Shown here piece after piece: positions 35,001 through 46,587 of a DNA stretch of 64,000 bases. This stretch comes from Tetragonia tetragonoides (lineage: Eukaryota > Streptophyta > Magnoliopsida > Caryophyllales > Aizoaceae), in assembly GCA_038025085.1 (NCBI GenBank), contig CM076143.1, forward strand, positions 14,431,501 to 14,495,500, read 5' to 3'. Every line of letters starts with the position of its first letter. Within the stretch, counting starts at the first letter, position 1. Both the position numbers and the translations under genes were made by a program. The notes under the pieces are model-generated. The model was not told where the DNA came from and did not search any database. It saw only the letters and a program-made list of their open reading frames with translations.

Positions 35001-36583
35001 GTTTCGAAGGTTACTATAACTTCATATAACCTCGTTTCTTTTCCTTCTTCTAACCTTGTGAAGCACTAGCAATCAATTAAAGCTAATGAAATTTGAAAGC
35101 CTCGCCTTTTCTCCCTTGATTTAAAGTTCAAGAAAGAAATATCATGAGTAGCTCTGAAATGAAAGAGCATCCAGAGACTTCCACTTATTTCATGATTATA
35201 ATATCTAACAAGTATGACAGCTTTCATCCTCTTCAATTGACACACATGTTAGCAGTATTCAAGGGAAGATCATGTAACGAATACACAATCAAATCAGGTA
35301 AGAGAAACAATATACATCATGTTCAGAGCAACTTGCTCAGCAAACAATATGCAATGACATTCAATATCATTCACCAATATCAAGACAGTTCCTACTAGAC
35401 TAAGCAGGAAATTGGTATCCATGTCATTCAGCATATAACATTTACTCCATATGAATATTAATATAAAGGCGAATTTTGCTAATGAAAAAGACAACTAACA
35501 GCATGTCCTAATGAGAAATCCTTTCATGGATATAAGATCCTATATCATAGATTTGGTGTACTTGCCATCACGCTTTTCATAGGCTTCATCAGATATTTCA
35601 TACTTTTCCACCAAGGACGTGTCTTCCAGCCAGCCACCAGAAGTTACCGATGATGGGTCAAAATCTACAACATGGAGCCGATATCTTTTGTGACAAAAAG
35701 AAAAGGGAAAACGCAAAATCAGCTGACAAAGAAATTCACCACATTGACAATTTCATGCATGATCTACACTTATCTGAAGCTAAAAGAAGATAGTTACGAT
35801 GAATTCTATTACTAGGCATGATATGAGGGATATCCTGCATAAATGGTACATGTGTGACAAATTCAAGAGAAGTGAATACTGATCTACAATCAAATAACCA
35901 TCGTGATATGCATGTACCAAATAACATAATATGGTAGACAGAAGGCTGTAACGTATCTCAATTGAGTGATATCTAATTCAAAAGATGATTTTTAAAAACC
36001 TTAAAAGCAAAATAAATCTGCTGCAACAATGTGTGTCATATTAAAGTGTAACAAAAGAACACAACATAATGAAGGAGGAAAAGGAAGGATTCCCTCACCC
36101 ATTGTATGGAGAATAGAAGCCAAAAGGCTTTCCATTATCACTGAGTTCAGCAACCTTAGCACCAGCATCATCATAGAGCTCAAGAGACATTGAGTTTACA
36201 GCAGTTCCACATTTTCTCCAAAGCTTCTCTTTCACAGATTCCACAGTCATCTGATAAAAACATAACAATATTACAAAATGAGTTGTCTGAACACTCTGAA
36301 GATATCTTAGATTAAGAAGATGAACAAATAACTGCAGCAATTCACTTTTGTCTCCATGTTTATGATAAGCCAGACTTTCAGTTTTAAGGCAAGAAAACAG
36401 AAATTTGACATCAATAGAAATAGGGGTTACACTCAGGAGAACTTATATCTAGTGGTAAGCTAGAAGGTGAAACTCACACACCTGAAGCGAAAACCGGACA
36501 TCAGCCTTGAAGCTCTTCAGATTAGAATGTGTTACACGCAGGAGGACCGACTCATCTCCCTCAATTTGCAAGCGAGATGCCAT
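29056..36583 (-). CDS. TFCB: Tubulin-folding cofactor B, intact eight-exon gene
   Basis: Exons: 36583-36482, 36250-36099, 35684-35566, 34550-34495, 34235-34194, 30883-30750, 30506-30437, 29103-29056; the frame runs unbroken for about 240 residues, near the plant TFCB length. The protein helps alpha-tubulin fold and, with cofactor E, take part in tubulin dimer assembly in the cytoplasm. Residues about 9-85 form the ubiquitin-like domain; about 158-220 form the CAP-Gly domain (VGDRCQVEPGEKRGVVKYVG, GPGFWVGVQYDEPLGKHDG with the GK-x-DG groove motif). The end EEEEI resembles the acidic tail bound by CAP-Gly domains. Seven introns interrupt the coding region; intron 3 has a GC donor (35565-35564), the rest GT-AG. 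A second in-frame ATG at 36607, eight codons upstream, could be the real start; a TAG precedes it. A CAG acceptor at 36650 and a donor at 39910 suggest a long 5'UTR intron. Confidence 0.93.
31150..31312 (-). mobile_element. SINE-like element in TFCB intron 5
   Basis: On the minus strand a tRNA-like head has an A-box-like GGTGGCAAGGGC and a B-box-like GGGTTCAAGCC about 50 bases apart. It is followed by CTCAGGGC, a TAGTCGTTAACCTCAAGGCC segment and an A-rich tail. The same body occurs at 55768-56080. It abuts a LINE fragment, so a LINE-SINE junction or chimera is possible. Confidence 0.55.
31313..31625 (-). pseudogene. LINE ORF2 C-terminal fragment (zf-RVT region)
   Basis: Minus-strand frames read NETASHLFLQYGVARCL then VWLEQNALVFSN, the tail of a plant LINE ORF2 after the reverse transcriptase. 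Frames change between the two parts, so it is decayed. It lies within TFCB intron 5, in the same orientation as the gene. Confidence 0.6.
32148..32449. mobile_element. hAT-type MITE (302 bp) in TFCB intron 5
   Basis: Inverted ends CATGGTATCAAG and TCTCGAACCATG are flanked by 8-base duplications GCCTACAC (32140-32147) and GCCTATAC (32450-32457), one mismatch. Inside are many CCGATACGCGA-like words. It has no coding capacity. Confidence 0.75.
33046..33242 (-). mobile_element. 5'-truncated LINE tail with perfect 27-base duplication
   Basis: A poly(A) end (T run at 33041-33052) and about 150 bases of LINE 3' sequence on the minus strand; it reads VTYLASLWARAMGAFR and ends AGLICN, like a LINE ORF2 C-terminus. 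The flanks 33019-33045 and 33243-33269 are identical over 27 bases (they include AGAGTAGTATGAAGC). The perfect duplication points to a fairly recent insertion in TFCB intron 5. Confidence 0.88.
33860..33882. repeat. Poly-G run (23 bases)
   Basis: An uninterrupted G23 in TFCB intron 5. Its length is unreliable in most sequencing methods, and it could form a G-quadruplex. Confidence 0.9.
34813..34840. repeat. C14 run followed by (AC)n
   Basis: A compound microsatellite in TFCB intron 3: fourteen C then about seven AC units. Confidence 0.9.
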
Positions 36584-38109
36584 CACCTCCAGATTCTTCG
36601 GAAGCATTTTCTTCTTCGACTAGTCGACAACCCAAAGCCTTATATCGAACTGTCAACAAAGAAACATTATCTTTCGAAATTCGCAAGGGATTGACCAATA
36701 AGGTAATTATGCTTGATAGCTAAACAGTGTTAAACAGGATAATCTGTTTGAAGTAGTATGTAGAAGAACGAAAAAGAATACGCATATGTTATTTAATGTA
36801 GATGGGAAGATTGGGATCCAACAGTTTGTTCGGATGGAAAGTAAGTAGGGGGAGTGCTGGAGTGGCAGCACTTTGTCTAAGTTTAGAAGTTTGTGGAGCG
36901 ATATATAGGTATAACATTCCTCCTCTTTACTTCCCAAATTGAAGGGTTAATGGATGGAAGGAAAATATATAGAACATTACGGATGTATAGACTGTATAGT
37001 TACCCAGTCTCCCCCCATTTTTTTTAATGGAAAATTGAATCTGATTAATAATAGGCAACTAATTGCCAAATCAAACTACAACGATTCTCGAGGCCCTTAG
37101 AGCCTTCCCTAATTCCATTTACAAGCACAACATTGTGCACAAATTTGAGGTATATCCACAACTACAGAGCTGAAATCTGATAATTGCAAACAGAACATTG
37201 TATCTAACCTTACAGTCATGACATCAACAAAAATACCCTATACAACAAGATGAAATAACCCATAGTGTCTCACAGCCTCTTATCAATTGATAGTCCATCA
37301 ACATCAAGGTACTTGTCGAGTGTCGACCAACCCTGTCTCCCTCTTTAAGTAATTAGCTTTCAACCTGTAGCATTAGGTCAAATCTTCCATAAAATTCTGA
37401 AGTACTTTTTTTATCAGCATACAGAAGACCAACCATCTCTTGGTGTGAGTTTACCCTCCGGCACTATAATGGCAATTGCAAGAGGAATTTTTGAAGTTAA
37501 GACAGTGGGGTATGAGTATATAAGAATATCCCAAACATTTGTGAACTTGTGTAGTTGTCTAGGTTCGCCCCAAACATTGTGCCCGCTGAGGAGGACAAGG
37601 CCCATAAGTATGAAGACTCGTTGTCTTTCAAGATTCAGAGATCATTAGGCGGCATTCCCTCTAAGACACATCAAGAAGGCTATGAACGATGCGTATCAAC
37701 AAGGAAATGACCATAAAGTTTTCTGCATGCATTGTGTCAATTTTGTGTGAAATTGTTTATTACATGTGATGTGCTAATGGTAACTGGTAAGTAGGACTGT
37801 GACATCAAATAAAGCAGATACTAGTTGGAACTACATGTACTCATAATAGCCTGATTATGAGACTAAACAAGACCCAATCTTTAAACTAGACATGGTGTAG
37901 AGATGGTGCTCTACCATCATTTTTCCAATAAATAGAATGGTGGGAGATGACAATCAACAGCACACCTCAGGAGAGAACAGTCAACACCTTGTTAGCAAGA
38001 ATGAATATGATGGATGACTTAGCATCAGTTATAGGACAATCTCTTACACAGCAAATATAACCGAAGGCTGATGAATGATGATTCCTCAAAATCTATTACC
38101 CCAGCCATC

Positions 38110-38285
38110 CTATAAAAGTGGATTTAAGATATTGAGAATTTTTTTGAAGCGACCCTCTGTCCAGAAGATTTCAAGATTAAAACTGGTATATTCAATGGAA
38201 GAGGCAGATAACTGGTGGACTGGCGTTAAAACCAGTTCTCTTGCTGCAAAGGACCTTAAATGGGACATTTTAAGGAGCGGCTAAG
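38110..38285 (+). pseudogene. LTR-retrotransposon gag relic
   Basis: A short stretch reads MEEADNWWTGVKTSSLAAKD, a motif typical of Gag (retrotrans_gag) in plant Ty3/gypsy elements. The residues before it need a frame change. It is an isolated, dead fragment. Confidence 0.6.
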
Positions 38286-39068
38286 AGCACGTATCTATTC
38301 TCCTCCCTTAGTGGCAAAAACAAGAAGAGTTTCTAAATTAAGACAAGGGGGGTAGAGGGTAAGACGGTAACATGATAACAAATAAGACATTGCTTTCCTA
38401 CTGAAAAATACAACTTCCATAAATGTAATCTATTTTCACCAAATTCAGAAATTACTTTTTAAACCCATAACAATCATGTTTGTCATCTCTAATATAGTAC
38501 TCCGGATATCTACTGAAAAATAAACTTTAAGTGATAAGCATCATATGGTATGTTTCAATTGTCCTTCTTTAGATACAAGCATACAACTATACTGTACTCA
38601 GCCAAGATGGTTTTGCTTACTAGTAACTTCTTTCCTGTAAGCTCTAACTTTTAGCATTCATAGTTCCTCCTCATAGCTTCCATATACTCATACTACCCAC
38701 ATATAACTCACCAAGTAACACAACTTTTACCACTTATATATCATTTTCTACTACGCTGTAGCTCCTACCCATTCACATACATACATCCAAATAAGCACAT
38801 ACACACATTACTTTTAACCTTTTCATGTCTTAGCCACTAACCAAGACGCCAATTATCAAAGATTTTATACATGATAGATACAAATTATGGCACAACAGAA
38901 CTTTAGTTGGTAACACGAATCCAAGTCATAACTTACTTTTTCTATTTTCTTCTATATTTGGTTATATTACCAAGTTTACTAGACTATTATACCATGTTAT
39001 CAATAAACTTAAAGCAAGCAGCAATGTTTCACGATCTACAAATCAATTTCCCATATTAAAGCTATTAC

Positions 39069-39260
39069 CTATGTTGCACGGACACTTCCAAGAAGGTTGT
39101 GTGTCCATGTCGGACATGTTTCAGAAACTTGGACACGACAGCCGTGTCCTATCAGATTTAAGGGATAATTGACATTAAACATTGTGTTTCGTGTTTCCTA
39201 TGTCCGCATTTACTGTTTCTGCATTTTCTGTTTCCGCATTTCCATTTCCGTGCAACCTTG
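39069..39260. mobile_element. hAT-type MITE (192 bp) in the TFCB 5'UTR intron
   Basis: Inverted ends ATGTTGCACGGA and TCCGTGCAACCTT lie between 8-base flanks GCTATTAC (39061-39068) and CCTATTAC (39261-39268), one mismatch. Noncoding. Confidence 0.65.
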
Positions 39261-39910
39261 CCTATTACTACAGAGTATCAGCAATATAGCTAGAATCTTT
39301 AAATTAGTTATCTTTTAGTAACTTAGACATCACAAGTACACACCTAATTTCACCAAATCAACAGCCCCACACAAATTTCCACACAGGAATAGGGTTTTGA
39401 CTTTTGAGTAGACATAGTGTTAACCTAAAACAAAATGTTATAGAGGAACAAAATTCACAAACTCCTAATCCTATACACTGTGTGTCCTCCGATGCCAAGA
39501 CCTAATGATATATCTAAACAAAAGTCGGAAGTTACTATCAATAATCTGCTGTTTATGAAGTTCTGAAGCTTCTGACAAATTGCAAACATAGACAAGTATG
39601 TAAATACTTCAATTCCTAACTTATTTCGAAAATTTGAAGCTTAAAAATCTGTCTTATTTGTTTATAGCATGTTTCTGTTTAATTCTTTTAATTGCATTAG
39701 AACCCAATTAACAACATACCATGAACAGATATTCCACCAATATCAGAGTATCAGTACACGATAGGCAAATCAGGGAAAAGGGCAATTGGGGCTGAAAGAG
39801 GGCACCTTGGTTGTTGGTGACATGGGTAAAGAAGACCCATTTCTGGGTTGTGCCAACAGATATATAAGAACAAGAGTAGTGAAGAAAGGAGAAGGAGAGA
39901 GAAAGCTTAC

Positions 39911-40030
39911 TTGAAATCTTTAATGGTGATGTTGATGTCGATGATGAGAGTGGTGAATGGTACTTGAAAATTGACGAGATCACTAGAGACTTCTTTTCTT
40001 AAAGAAGAGAGAAACTCGAGGTGGCTACTG
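39911..40030 (-). promoter_or_regulatory. Probable first (noncoding) exon of TFCB
   Basis: The minus strand shows a pyrimidine-rich leader with TTTCTCTCTTC and TCATCATCGACATCAACATC, ending at the donor at 39910. No ATG lies in 39911-39990. The transcription start is unknown; it must lie close to the MITE end at 40114. Confidence 0.45.
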
Positions 40031-40142
40031 AGGACATTTGCAGGTCGGCCACAAGATTCGAGCCGAACTGGGGACGAATGAACGATTGATAGAATTTTTT
40101 TTTTTTATTTTCAGGGCATGCTTGGATTGGGGGTAATGGAAT

Positions 40143-43100
40143 CACTACAACAGAGCAAGTATTTAGTGACCGAAAAATCGGTCTCAAAACGAGGAAATTC
40201 GGTCGCTATTTGGGATTAGACACCGAATAGCACCCGATCGAATTTGGTCGCTAAAAGGCTGGTGGCTAAATTAGCTACCGACAAAATAGCCACCGAATTG
40301 AAACCGATTAAATTTCGGTAGCTAAATTTGCTACCCATGCTATCGGTTGCAATTTAGATATCGAATAAGCCGTTGCAAAATTAGTGACCCCTTTGTTCAG
40401 TTGCTAAATTCGCAACCGAATATTTGGTTGCAAAATTAGCGACCCATACATTATCGGTAGCGAAAAATTCGCTACAGATATTCGATCGCTAAATTTAGCT
40501 ACTGAAGTTTGGTCTCTAATTTAGAGACTGAAATTAAGTAGCTAAATCGTAGCTAAATTTGAATATAGTATTTTCCGTACAAAATTTAGCGACTGAACAT
40601 TTAGCTAATTAAGCAACTGAATGTCTTTTATATTCTATTACCTATCAATAATCATATTCAAAGAACTTGTCAAAAGACTTTTATTTTCTATTAACTGTCA
40701 ATGATCATAGCAATTCAAATACATTAATTCAAAAGTAGTATCGAAATACATTATTTCAATTCATAAATCCAAAAGATAATTGAAGTCTAACTACATTAAA
40801 GCCCTCAATATTGAAATAGTTACATACTACCGACGTACTATCCAAGTTCCAAGAGAAAACTACGCAACTGCAAGCCCCGCATAACCAAAAGGAAGTCCAT
40901 GTAGAAGAGTTATGAAACTGCTGCATCATCTCTATCAACCGAGTCGCATCGGTAATCAGAAGTAGTGAAAGCGTAGTAGCCAAAACAACCCTGTAGTGGC
41001 GGAGACAACTCATCCATTTGTCTCTTCTTGTCTCACTTGTGTTTCCTGTGTTACCTGTGTCACCCGTAGAAAATGCAATCAAATTCCGGATAGCTTTAGC
41101 TAGTCCATTGTAGGTGGAGGGAGACCCATAACAAATCGATAAAAACGAAGCAACAGTAGCAACTTTACACCAAATTTTCAGAGCAGCAGCATTATCTCAC
41201 TCAAAAAAACAGAATTTCAGAAAAAACCAAGTTCACAAAAACCAAGATACAAGACTACAATTTCAGACCTAGTAACCTGGAGCTAAAACCCACGGCTTAC
41301 AGCTTCGCCACAGCCAGTTCAATATGACCCATTCGATCATCAATTTCAGTCACAGCAGATACAATATCAAAATCCCACAAGTTCAGAACAATAGCAGCTC
41401 AACAAGATAACAAATTTATACGATCAATCAATCGTCAACAGAAAAACCACAGCAAGTAGGCTAACGCAAAAATCCATAAATCAATTAATTTCGAACACCA
41501 TCTACTTGCAGATTCAACAAAATGGTTACTTACGAACGGTCTCTTGGATCGCTCATCAACAAAGGACTTATTGTGTCTTTGACGTGTTTTAAGGAACCAA
41601 CCTGCTAGTGAGAGGTCCTTCTTAGTTGCTTTGAACTGTTGCCAAAATTTCAAGTAAAAATGTTAGAAAATTTAAGTTGACTTCAAAAAATACTATGTCA
41701 CTAAATAAAATAAAAGAACGGTTACTTACATGACATTGGGCCAACTCTCGAGTTAATACCGCGAGCCAGTCATTGAGAAAGAAAACAAACATCAAAAATT
41801 ATTTGTGAATTGTGAGACTACGTACCCTAAGCAATTGACAAGGCTGTAAAGTAAAGAATCAAATTCTGGCACTTAATTCGTTTCTAACAGATATATTATA
41901 GAACTTCAGTATCCAAAATGACATTCAAAGGGATGATCAATAAACTTTTTGATGACATTTAAGTTACCAATAAGTGGTGGATATTGAGTGAGGCATTTAA
42001 GTTACTCATTATAATCCAAAGCTGAAAAACACGCTTTCAACTTTCTTGAGGCGTAAACTAAACCTTATATAATCCGACTGATGCTGTGCTGCACACCTGC
42101 ACCAAATAGATTGAATACAGCCTAATATTTTCAGTGTGATTATGTCATGGACCAAGCTCTCAGAGTATCCTACTGTTTTACATACCAAGCCAACTATTAA
42201 AAACCATGCCATTTCCCACTGACTTCCACAAGGAGATACTTACCCATAGAGGAAAACCACTCCAACAAAGAAAACTTGCACATCAATACCACCGATATAT
42301 ACCAGGTAAAGTTCATATTTCAGAAATCAGGAATTCACAAAGTTTTTCTTATACTCCTCCAAATTTCACATTCTGCACTTCCATATTTGACATTTTACAT
42401 CATAGTGGTATCACCATAACTTCTTATAGGATGAGTACATGTATATTCTCCCTTATCTGACTACAATCTAGTTATGTGTACAATTAGAAACCTAAAACCG
42501 AAAGCAACAGGGAAAATGCAATCTAGTTTTCCTTGGTTTAACAAAATAGTTTTCTATATCAAACCATCCAGCTTATGTTTCTACATGAGAGGAGCACTGA
42601 CACAATTGACACTACATCTACTTGGTAATAATTGCAGAAAGAAGAAGAAAAAAAAAAGAACCCACAAAAAAAAAAAAAATGTCAACAATATACATAAGAA
42701 ATACTCTAATATGCAAAGTTGAACAGAATCACTCCAATTCGACTCATAGGATCAGCAAAACTAAAACTGCAAGCAATTTAACCGGAAATTAAAGTAAAAA
42801 CTCATGATACTATGAAGACTTATTAAATTTAAGCAAGAAAGTAATGAAAGAATATAGAATCAATTGGAAAATTTAGAAAGTTGATATCGCTCACAATTGA
42901 TCGACCAATCGCGCAAACGGAATTACTGATTGAAAGTCGAACAAGGTGAGAGAGAAGGGAAGGTGGGTAGAACGCCGTCATCCACCTCCGGCGAACAATC
43001 GGGCCGCAAATTCTGATCTCCTGATTCAAATTGCTGGTCTGCGTATTGCGAATGGGTTGAAGAGGGAGGGTTTGATTTATTTTTTTTTTATTTTTTTTTT

Positions 43101-43521
43101 TTGCTCATGGAAGAGGGAGGGTTTGATGAAGGTAGTGGGAAAACGGCAAATAAGCTAAGACGTGAGGCGAGGGAAGTTGAAGAAGGGCTTAGTCAAGCAA
43201 GTAGAAGAGTTTCTTTTTGATAGAAGGCAAGTAGAAGAGTTGTTGGCTTGAAAAATTAATTAATAAATATAGGACACCACCAGTTTACATAATAAAAATA
43301 ATAATAAAAAAAAATAAGATCGTCATTTTAGATACGCTTTTTGAGACCCGATATAATTCAGTCTCAAATAATAGAAACCGAATTGTTACCGACTTGATTT
43401 TGATTGGTAATTTAGAGACCGAATTATAATTCAGTTGCTAAAGGGTCTCTAAATTTTGAAAATTGCTACTGATTTTTATTCGGTCTCTATATCATAGCTA
43501 AAACCCTTCATTCTTGTAGTG
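40143..43521 (-). mobile_element. CACTA (En/Spm) transposon, 3.4 kb, probably non-autonomous
   Basis: Ends are CACTACAACAGAG (left) and CTTGTAGTG (right), in inverted order. The three-base flanks AAT and AAC differ by one base. Both ends carry dense subterminal motifs (about 40160-40620 and 43330-43500: ACCGAAT, GCTAAATT, GGTCGCTA), as CACTA elements do for transposase binding. Inside there is only a short transposase-like exon and no full TNPD-type gene, so it probably depended on helpers. Confidence 0.85.
41500..41653 (-). pseudogene. CACTA transposase-like exon fragment
   Basis: The minus strand reads KKDLSLAGWFLKTRQRHNKS then FVDERSKRP, resembling the Transposase_24-type region of plant En/Spm proteins. 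A possible upstream exon (NDWLAVLTRELAQC) ends at a GT donor near 41731. The element has no other recognisable transposase parts. Confidence 0.45.
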
Positions 43522-43777
43522 AACAAATTAAAGGGTAAAATAGGAAGGTGGAGGTGGTGATGAGGTAATGATTAAGGGGTTTATGGAGGAAATGAAGGGA
43601 GAAAGGGGGGTAATGCATTACTCTAGGGAGAGGGTGGGTAACTTTTACCCCCCAAATGGGGGAAATGATTACCCTCCTCTTCACAAAATCTAACACCCAC
43701 CATCTCCCACACCCTCCATTTTAGCCTATAGTTATATCTATTACCCCCTAATCATTACCCTCATTCCAAGTATGTCC

Positions 43778-44235
43778 TTTTTAAAAGTAAAGATTGGTAA
43801 AATAACTCAAATTCTTATATGGGTCCGGTTCGGATTCGGTTCAGCATTGCTTCGAATTCGGTTTTATTTCGTTCAAGATGCTTCGGATACGGTTATGGAT
43901 TTAATTAGTATCGGATCAAAATGCGGATACAGGTCAGATCAATGACAGATCGGGTCCATATTCGGATTGTCGATTCTTTCATCTCGGATCCCGTCTGGGT
44001 CTCCATTGATAAGGGTTGGGTCTAATCAATGTTGGGTCAGGTGGCTATCAGGTTGAATCAGGTCAAAGAAAACATCTAAGCAATATTTTTAATAATAATC
44101 ATAAGAAAAAAAAAAACTTACATGATTTAGTTTTTTTTTTTATTTTATTGGACTTACATGGTATAGTTTGGTCTATTGCATAATCCTAATTTCTAATTAG
44201 GGGAATGGCCTAAATAAAACATGCAAGTAAAAGTA
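43778..44235. other. Gene-free stretch with GGTTCGGATTCGG repeats
   Basis: 43825-44060 is rich in GGTTCGGATTCGG and GGGTCGG words, like cores of degenerate MITEs. No ends or genes seen. Confidence 0.4.
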
Positions 44236-45184
44236 CGCACAGTATAATGTGGGGAACGGTTGTCAGGTTCGATTTTGGAAAGATGTGTGGAAGGGTGACT
44301 CCACGTTCTCTTCCACATACCCTAAGGTCTACCAGTTGTCTACTATTTATAGGGCGTCAGTGTCTGCTTTCTTCTCTAATACTGGTGGCTCATGGAACTT
44401 ACATTTACGGCGATCACCGCATGATAGAGAGATGGAGGAGCTTGTCTTCCTCTTGGGTGTACTTAACACTACTCTGCCCGTCCCTAGGGAGAACTCCCGG
44501 GCTTGGATTGGGGACTCCTATGGGATCTTCTTTTGCAAGTCCTTCTTTCTTCAACTTAGCCTTCCCTCTCAATTCTCATATTTCCCTTTGTCCACATTTA
44601 TTTGGAAGTGTAAGGTTCCTCTCAAGGTGCGTGCGTTTGTGTGGATTCTGTTGCTTGGTAAGTTGAATACACATGATATGCTACAGCGGTGGAGGCCTGG
44701 CTGGTCCCTTCGGCCACGAATATGTGTTATGTGTCGCCGCAATGAGAAAGAATGTTTGCACTTGTTTGTGACGTGCGGGTTTGCCAGGTCCTTATGGGGT
44801 AGGTTGTTGGGTGGTGAATTGTTTGTGTGTCCAACTATTGTTGGCCAGTTCTTACAGATATGGTTCTCTGCAATGAGGACAGATAAGGAGGGTAGGGTGT
44901 TATGGAGCTGTGCTTGCATGGCTACTCTATGGTGCATCTGGTTGGAGAGGAATTCGAGAATATTCTCCAACTCTAGGAATTATATTGATTGTGTTTGGGA
45001 TCATATAGTCAACTTGGTCTCCCTTTGAGCTAAGGTCACGGGAGCCTTTAAGGGTATCCCGCTTATGGTTGTCCAACGTCATTGGTGTGACTTGTAGATA
45101 TTTTGTTTCTCCGAGGATATCTTGTCCTTCATTTTTTTATTCTTTTAACAATTATTTAATAAAAAATTCTTATCTAAAAAAAAG
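44236..45184 (+). mobile_element. 5'-truncated LINE (949 bp) with 16-base duplication
   Basis: The insertion lies between CATGCAAGTAAAAGTA (44220-44235) and CATGCAACTAAAAGTA (45185-45200), one mismatch. It ends in an A-rich tail at 45151-45183. It holds the last part of ORF2 and the 3'UTR in + orientation. Confidence 0.88.
44249..45028 (+). pseudogene. LINE ORF2 C-terminal part with zf-RVT domain
   Basis: A 259-codon frame shows the zf-RVT zinc-binding region after the reverse transcriptase: FIWKCKVPLKVRAFVWILL, CVMCRRNEKECLHLFVTC and ATLWCIWLERNSRIF. The Cys/His pattern C-x2-C-x8-H-x4-C is intact. It starts downstream of the reverse transcriptase because of 5' truncation, so it makes no active enzyme. 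The frame stops at 45026-45028; the following codons still resemble the family's tail, so that stop may be a mutation. Confidence 0.85.
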
Positions 45185-45200
45185 CATGCAACTAAAAGTA

Positions 45201-46009
45201 AAGGAGAGATAAAGGTGATCCTACTTTGCTATTGATAAACAAGTGTTGCGCTTGGCTAATTATCGTTTACCGTTTATATTGTACTTAACGTGAAAATTTA
45301 TGTTGAGCGTTCTTTGTCTATTGTATAAAAACAAAATGAAATAGTGTTAAAACAATTTTGTAAGCAATTGAAGTACATAGAGTGATATGGAGTTTGAAAA
45401 GATGTACGTGGTTTGTTTCAACGAGCTACATTCTTACCTTAACATATTAATATACAATACAAAATTTTGCCAATAAGTATTTTTTTATTTTAAATAACTC
45501 ATTTCTCGTTTATGATTGATTCAATTTCATTAGGGTTTGGTTTAGCTTGGTTCGAGTGGTCAAATTTCGATTATATTCGGTATGGGTATGAATCACGAGT
45601 TTGGTTCGACTTCGGATTTTGTTCATCGAAATCCGATTATATTTGTTCGGATTGCTTTTGGTTTTTCGATTCGATATGGTTTTAGGTCGGTTTAGAAGGA
45701 TAAGGGTCACTATCGGATTTTCAGGTACCGGTTCAATTACAGTTCGACTTGATTTATTTTCAAATTTCGTTTCAACTTCAAATGTTACATTGTCATCAAC
45801 ATTTCAACACATTATAACTGAATAAGGGAATACGGGCATAAATCATAGCTAGCTTACCAATAAATTGAACACCAATAAATTATAAACAAATTAAATAAAT
45901 AAAATCAAAGTCATAGTTTATTTTCTTTATATTATGGTTTACAATATATTATAAAATACTCTAGTATAAATTAGGGTATATAGAACATTTCTCAAGTAGC
46001 AATTACAAC
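45201..46009. other. Gene-free stretch
   Basis: AT-rich, with a patch of TTCGG/TTCGATTC words at 45530-45760 like those at 43825-44060. No gene seen. Confidence 0.45.
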
Positions 46010-46533
46010 TAGAGGTGATAATTGGGCGGATCGGGTTGCGTTTGGGTCAAATCCTTTCGATTTCGGATTATAACGGGTTCGGGTTTTATCGGGTCAAAAG
46101 AGTGATCGGGTCGGATTGGGTCGAGTCGGATAGATTCGGGTTTATGCTGATGTCGGGTTACAGGTCAACTCGGGTCGGGTTAGTTCGGATTTCTCTTAAG
46201 TCGGATTCGGGTCATATCAGGTCAAGTTTAATTCAGGTTTCATAGCATAATTCCAATATAATATGAAAAACTAATTTTTATGTGAAAATTTTCAATAACA
46301 AAGATTACGTGTATATTTATTAAGGGTTTTTTCAATCATTTGGAGTATTATGTCATATAAATTGGATATACTCGAGTTTCGGATAAAGCCAGTTCAGGTT
46401 CATTTCGGTTTCGGATAACTTCGGGATGGGTGTTATTGGTTTTGAGTCAATTTCGAATAATGATAATTGATACATTTTTGGGTATCGGACGGATCTAATA
46501 TCGGGCGAATCGGGTCGGGTTTTGCCAACTCTA
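46010..46533. mobile_element. hAT-type MITE (524 bp)
   Basis: The element runs from TAGAGGTGATAATTGG to GCCAACTCTA, flanked by perfect 8-base duplications ATTACAAC (46002-46009 and 46534-46541). The inside is rich in GGGTCGGGTT words. Noncoding. Confidence 0.85.
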
Positions 46534-46587
46534 ATTACAACTGAGAGTGAGTGAGTGAGAATAAGTCGTTACTCAAAGAAACCTCAC

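Larger units (their letters stand above)
36650..39910 (-). other. Probable 5'UTR intron of TFCB
   Basis: On the minus strand a CT-rich leader ends ATTTCAA|GTAAGC (donor at 39910-39909), and TTTCTTTGTTGACAG (acceptor at 36651-36650) leads into the TFCB leader. I see no coding exon of another gene in between. It contains a decayed gag relic and a MITE. Confidence 0.55.
40114..43777. mobile_element. MITE split by a CACTA element
   Basis: The left end GGGCATGCTTGGATTGGGGG (40114) and the right end ATTACCCTCATTCCAAG (to 43777) are inverted repeats of about 25 bases with few mismatches. They are 3.6 kb apart only because a CACTA element (40143-43521) sits 29 bases inside the left end. The remaining MITE body (43522-43777) is a G/A-rich arm followed by its C/T-rich complement, a foldback. 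Confidence 0.75.

Noticed and set aside
37414..37648. Overlapping 63- and 67-codon frames on both strands in the TFCB 5'UTR intron
   Set aside because: No domain and no splice logic linking them to another exon.
44569..44970. A 133-codon minus-strand frame
   Set aside because: Antisense of the LINE zf-RVT region; no domain.
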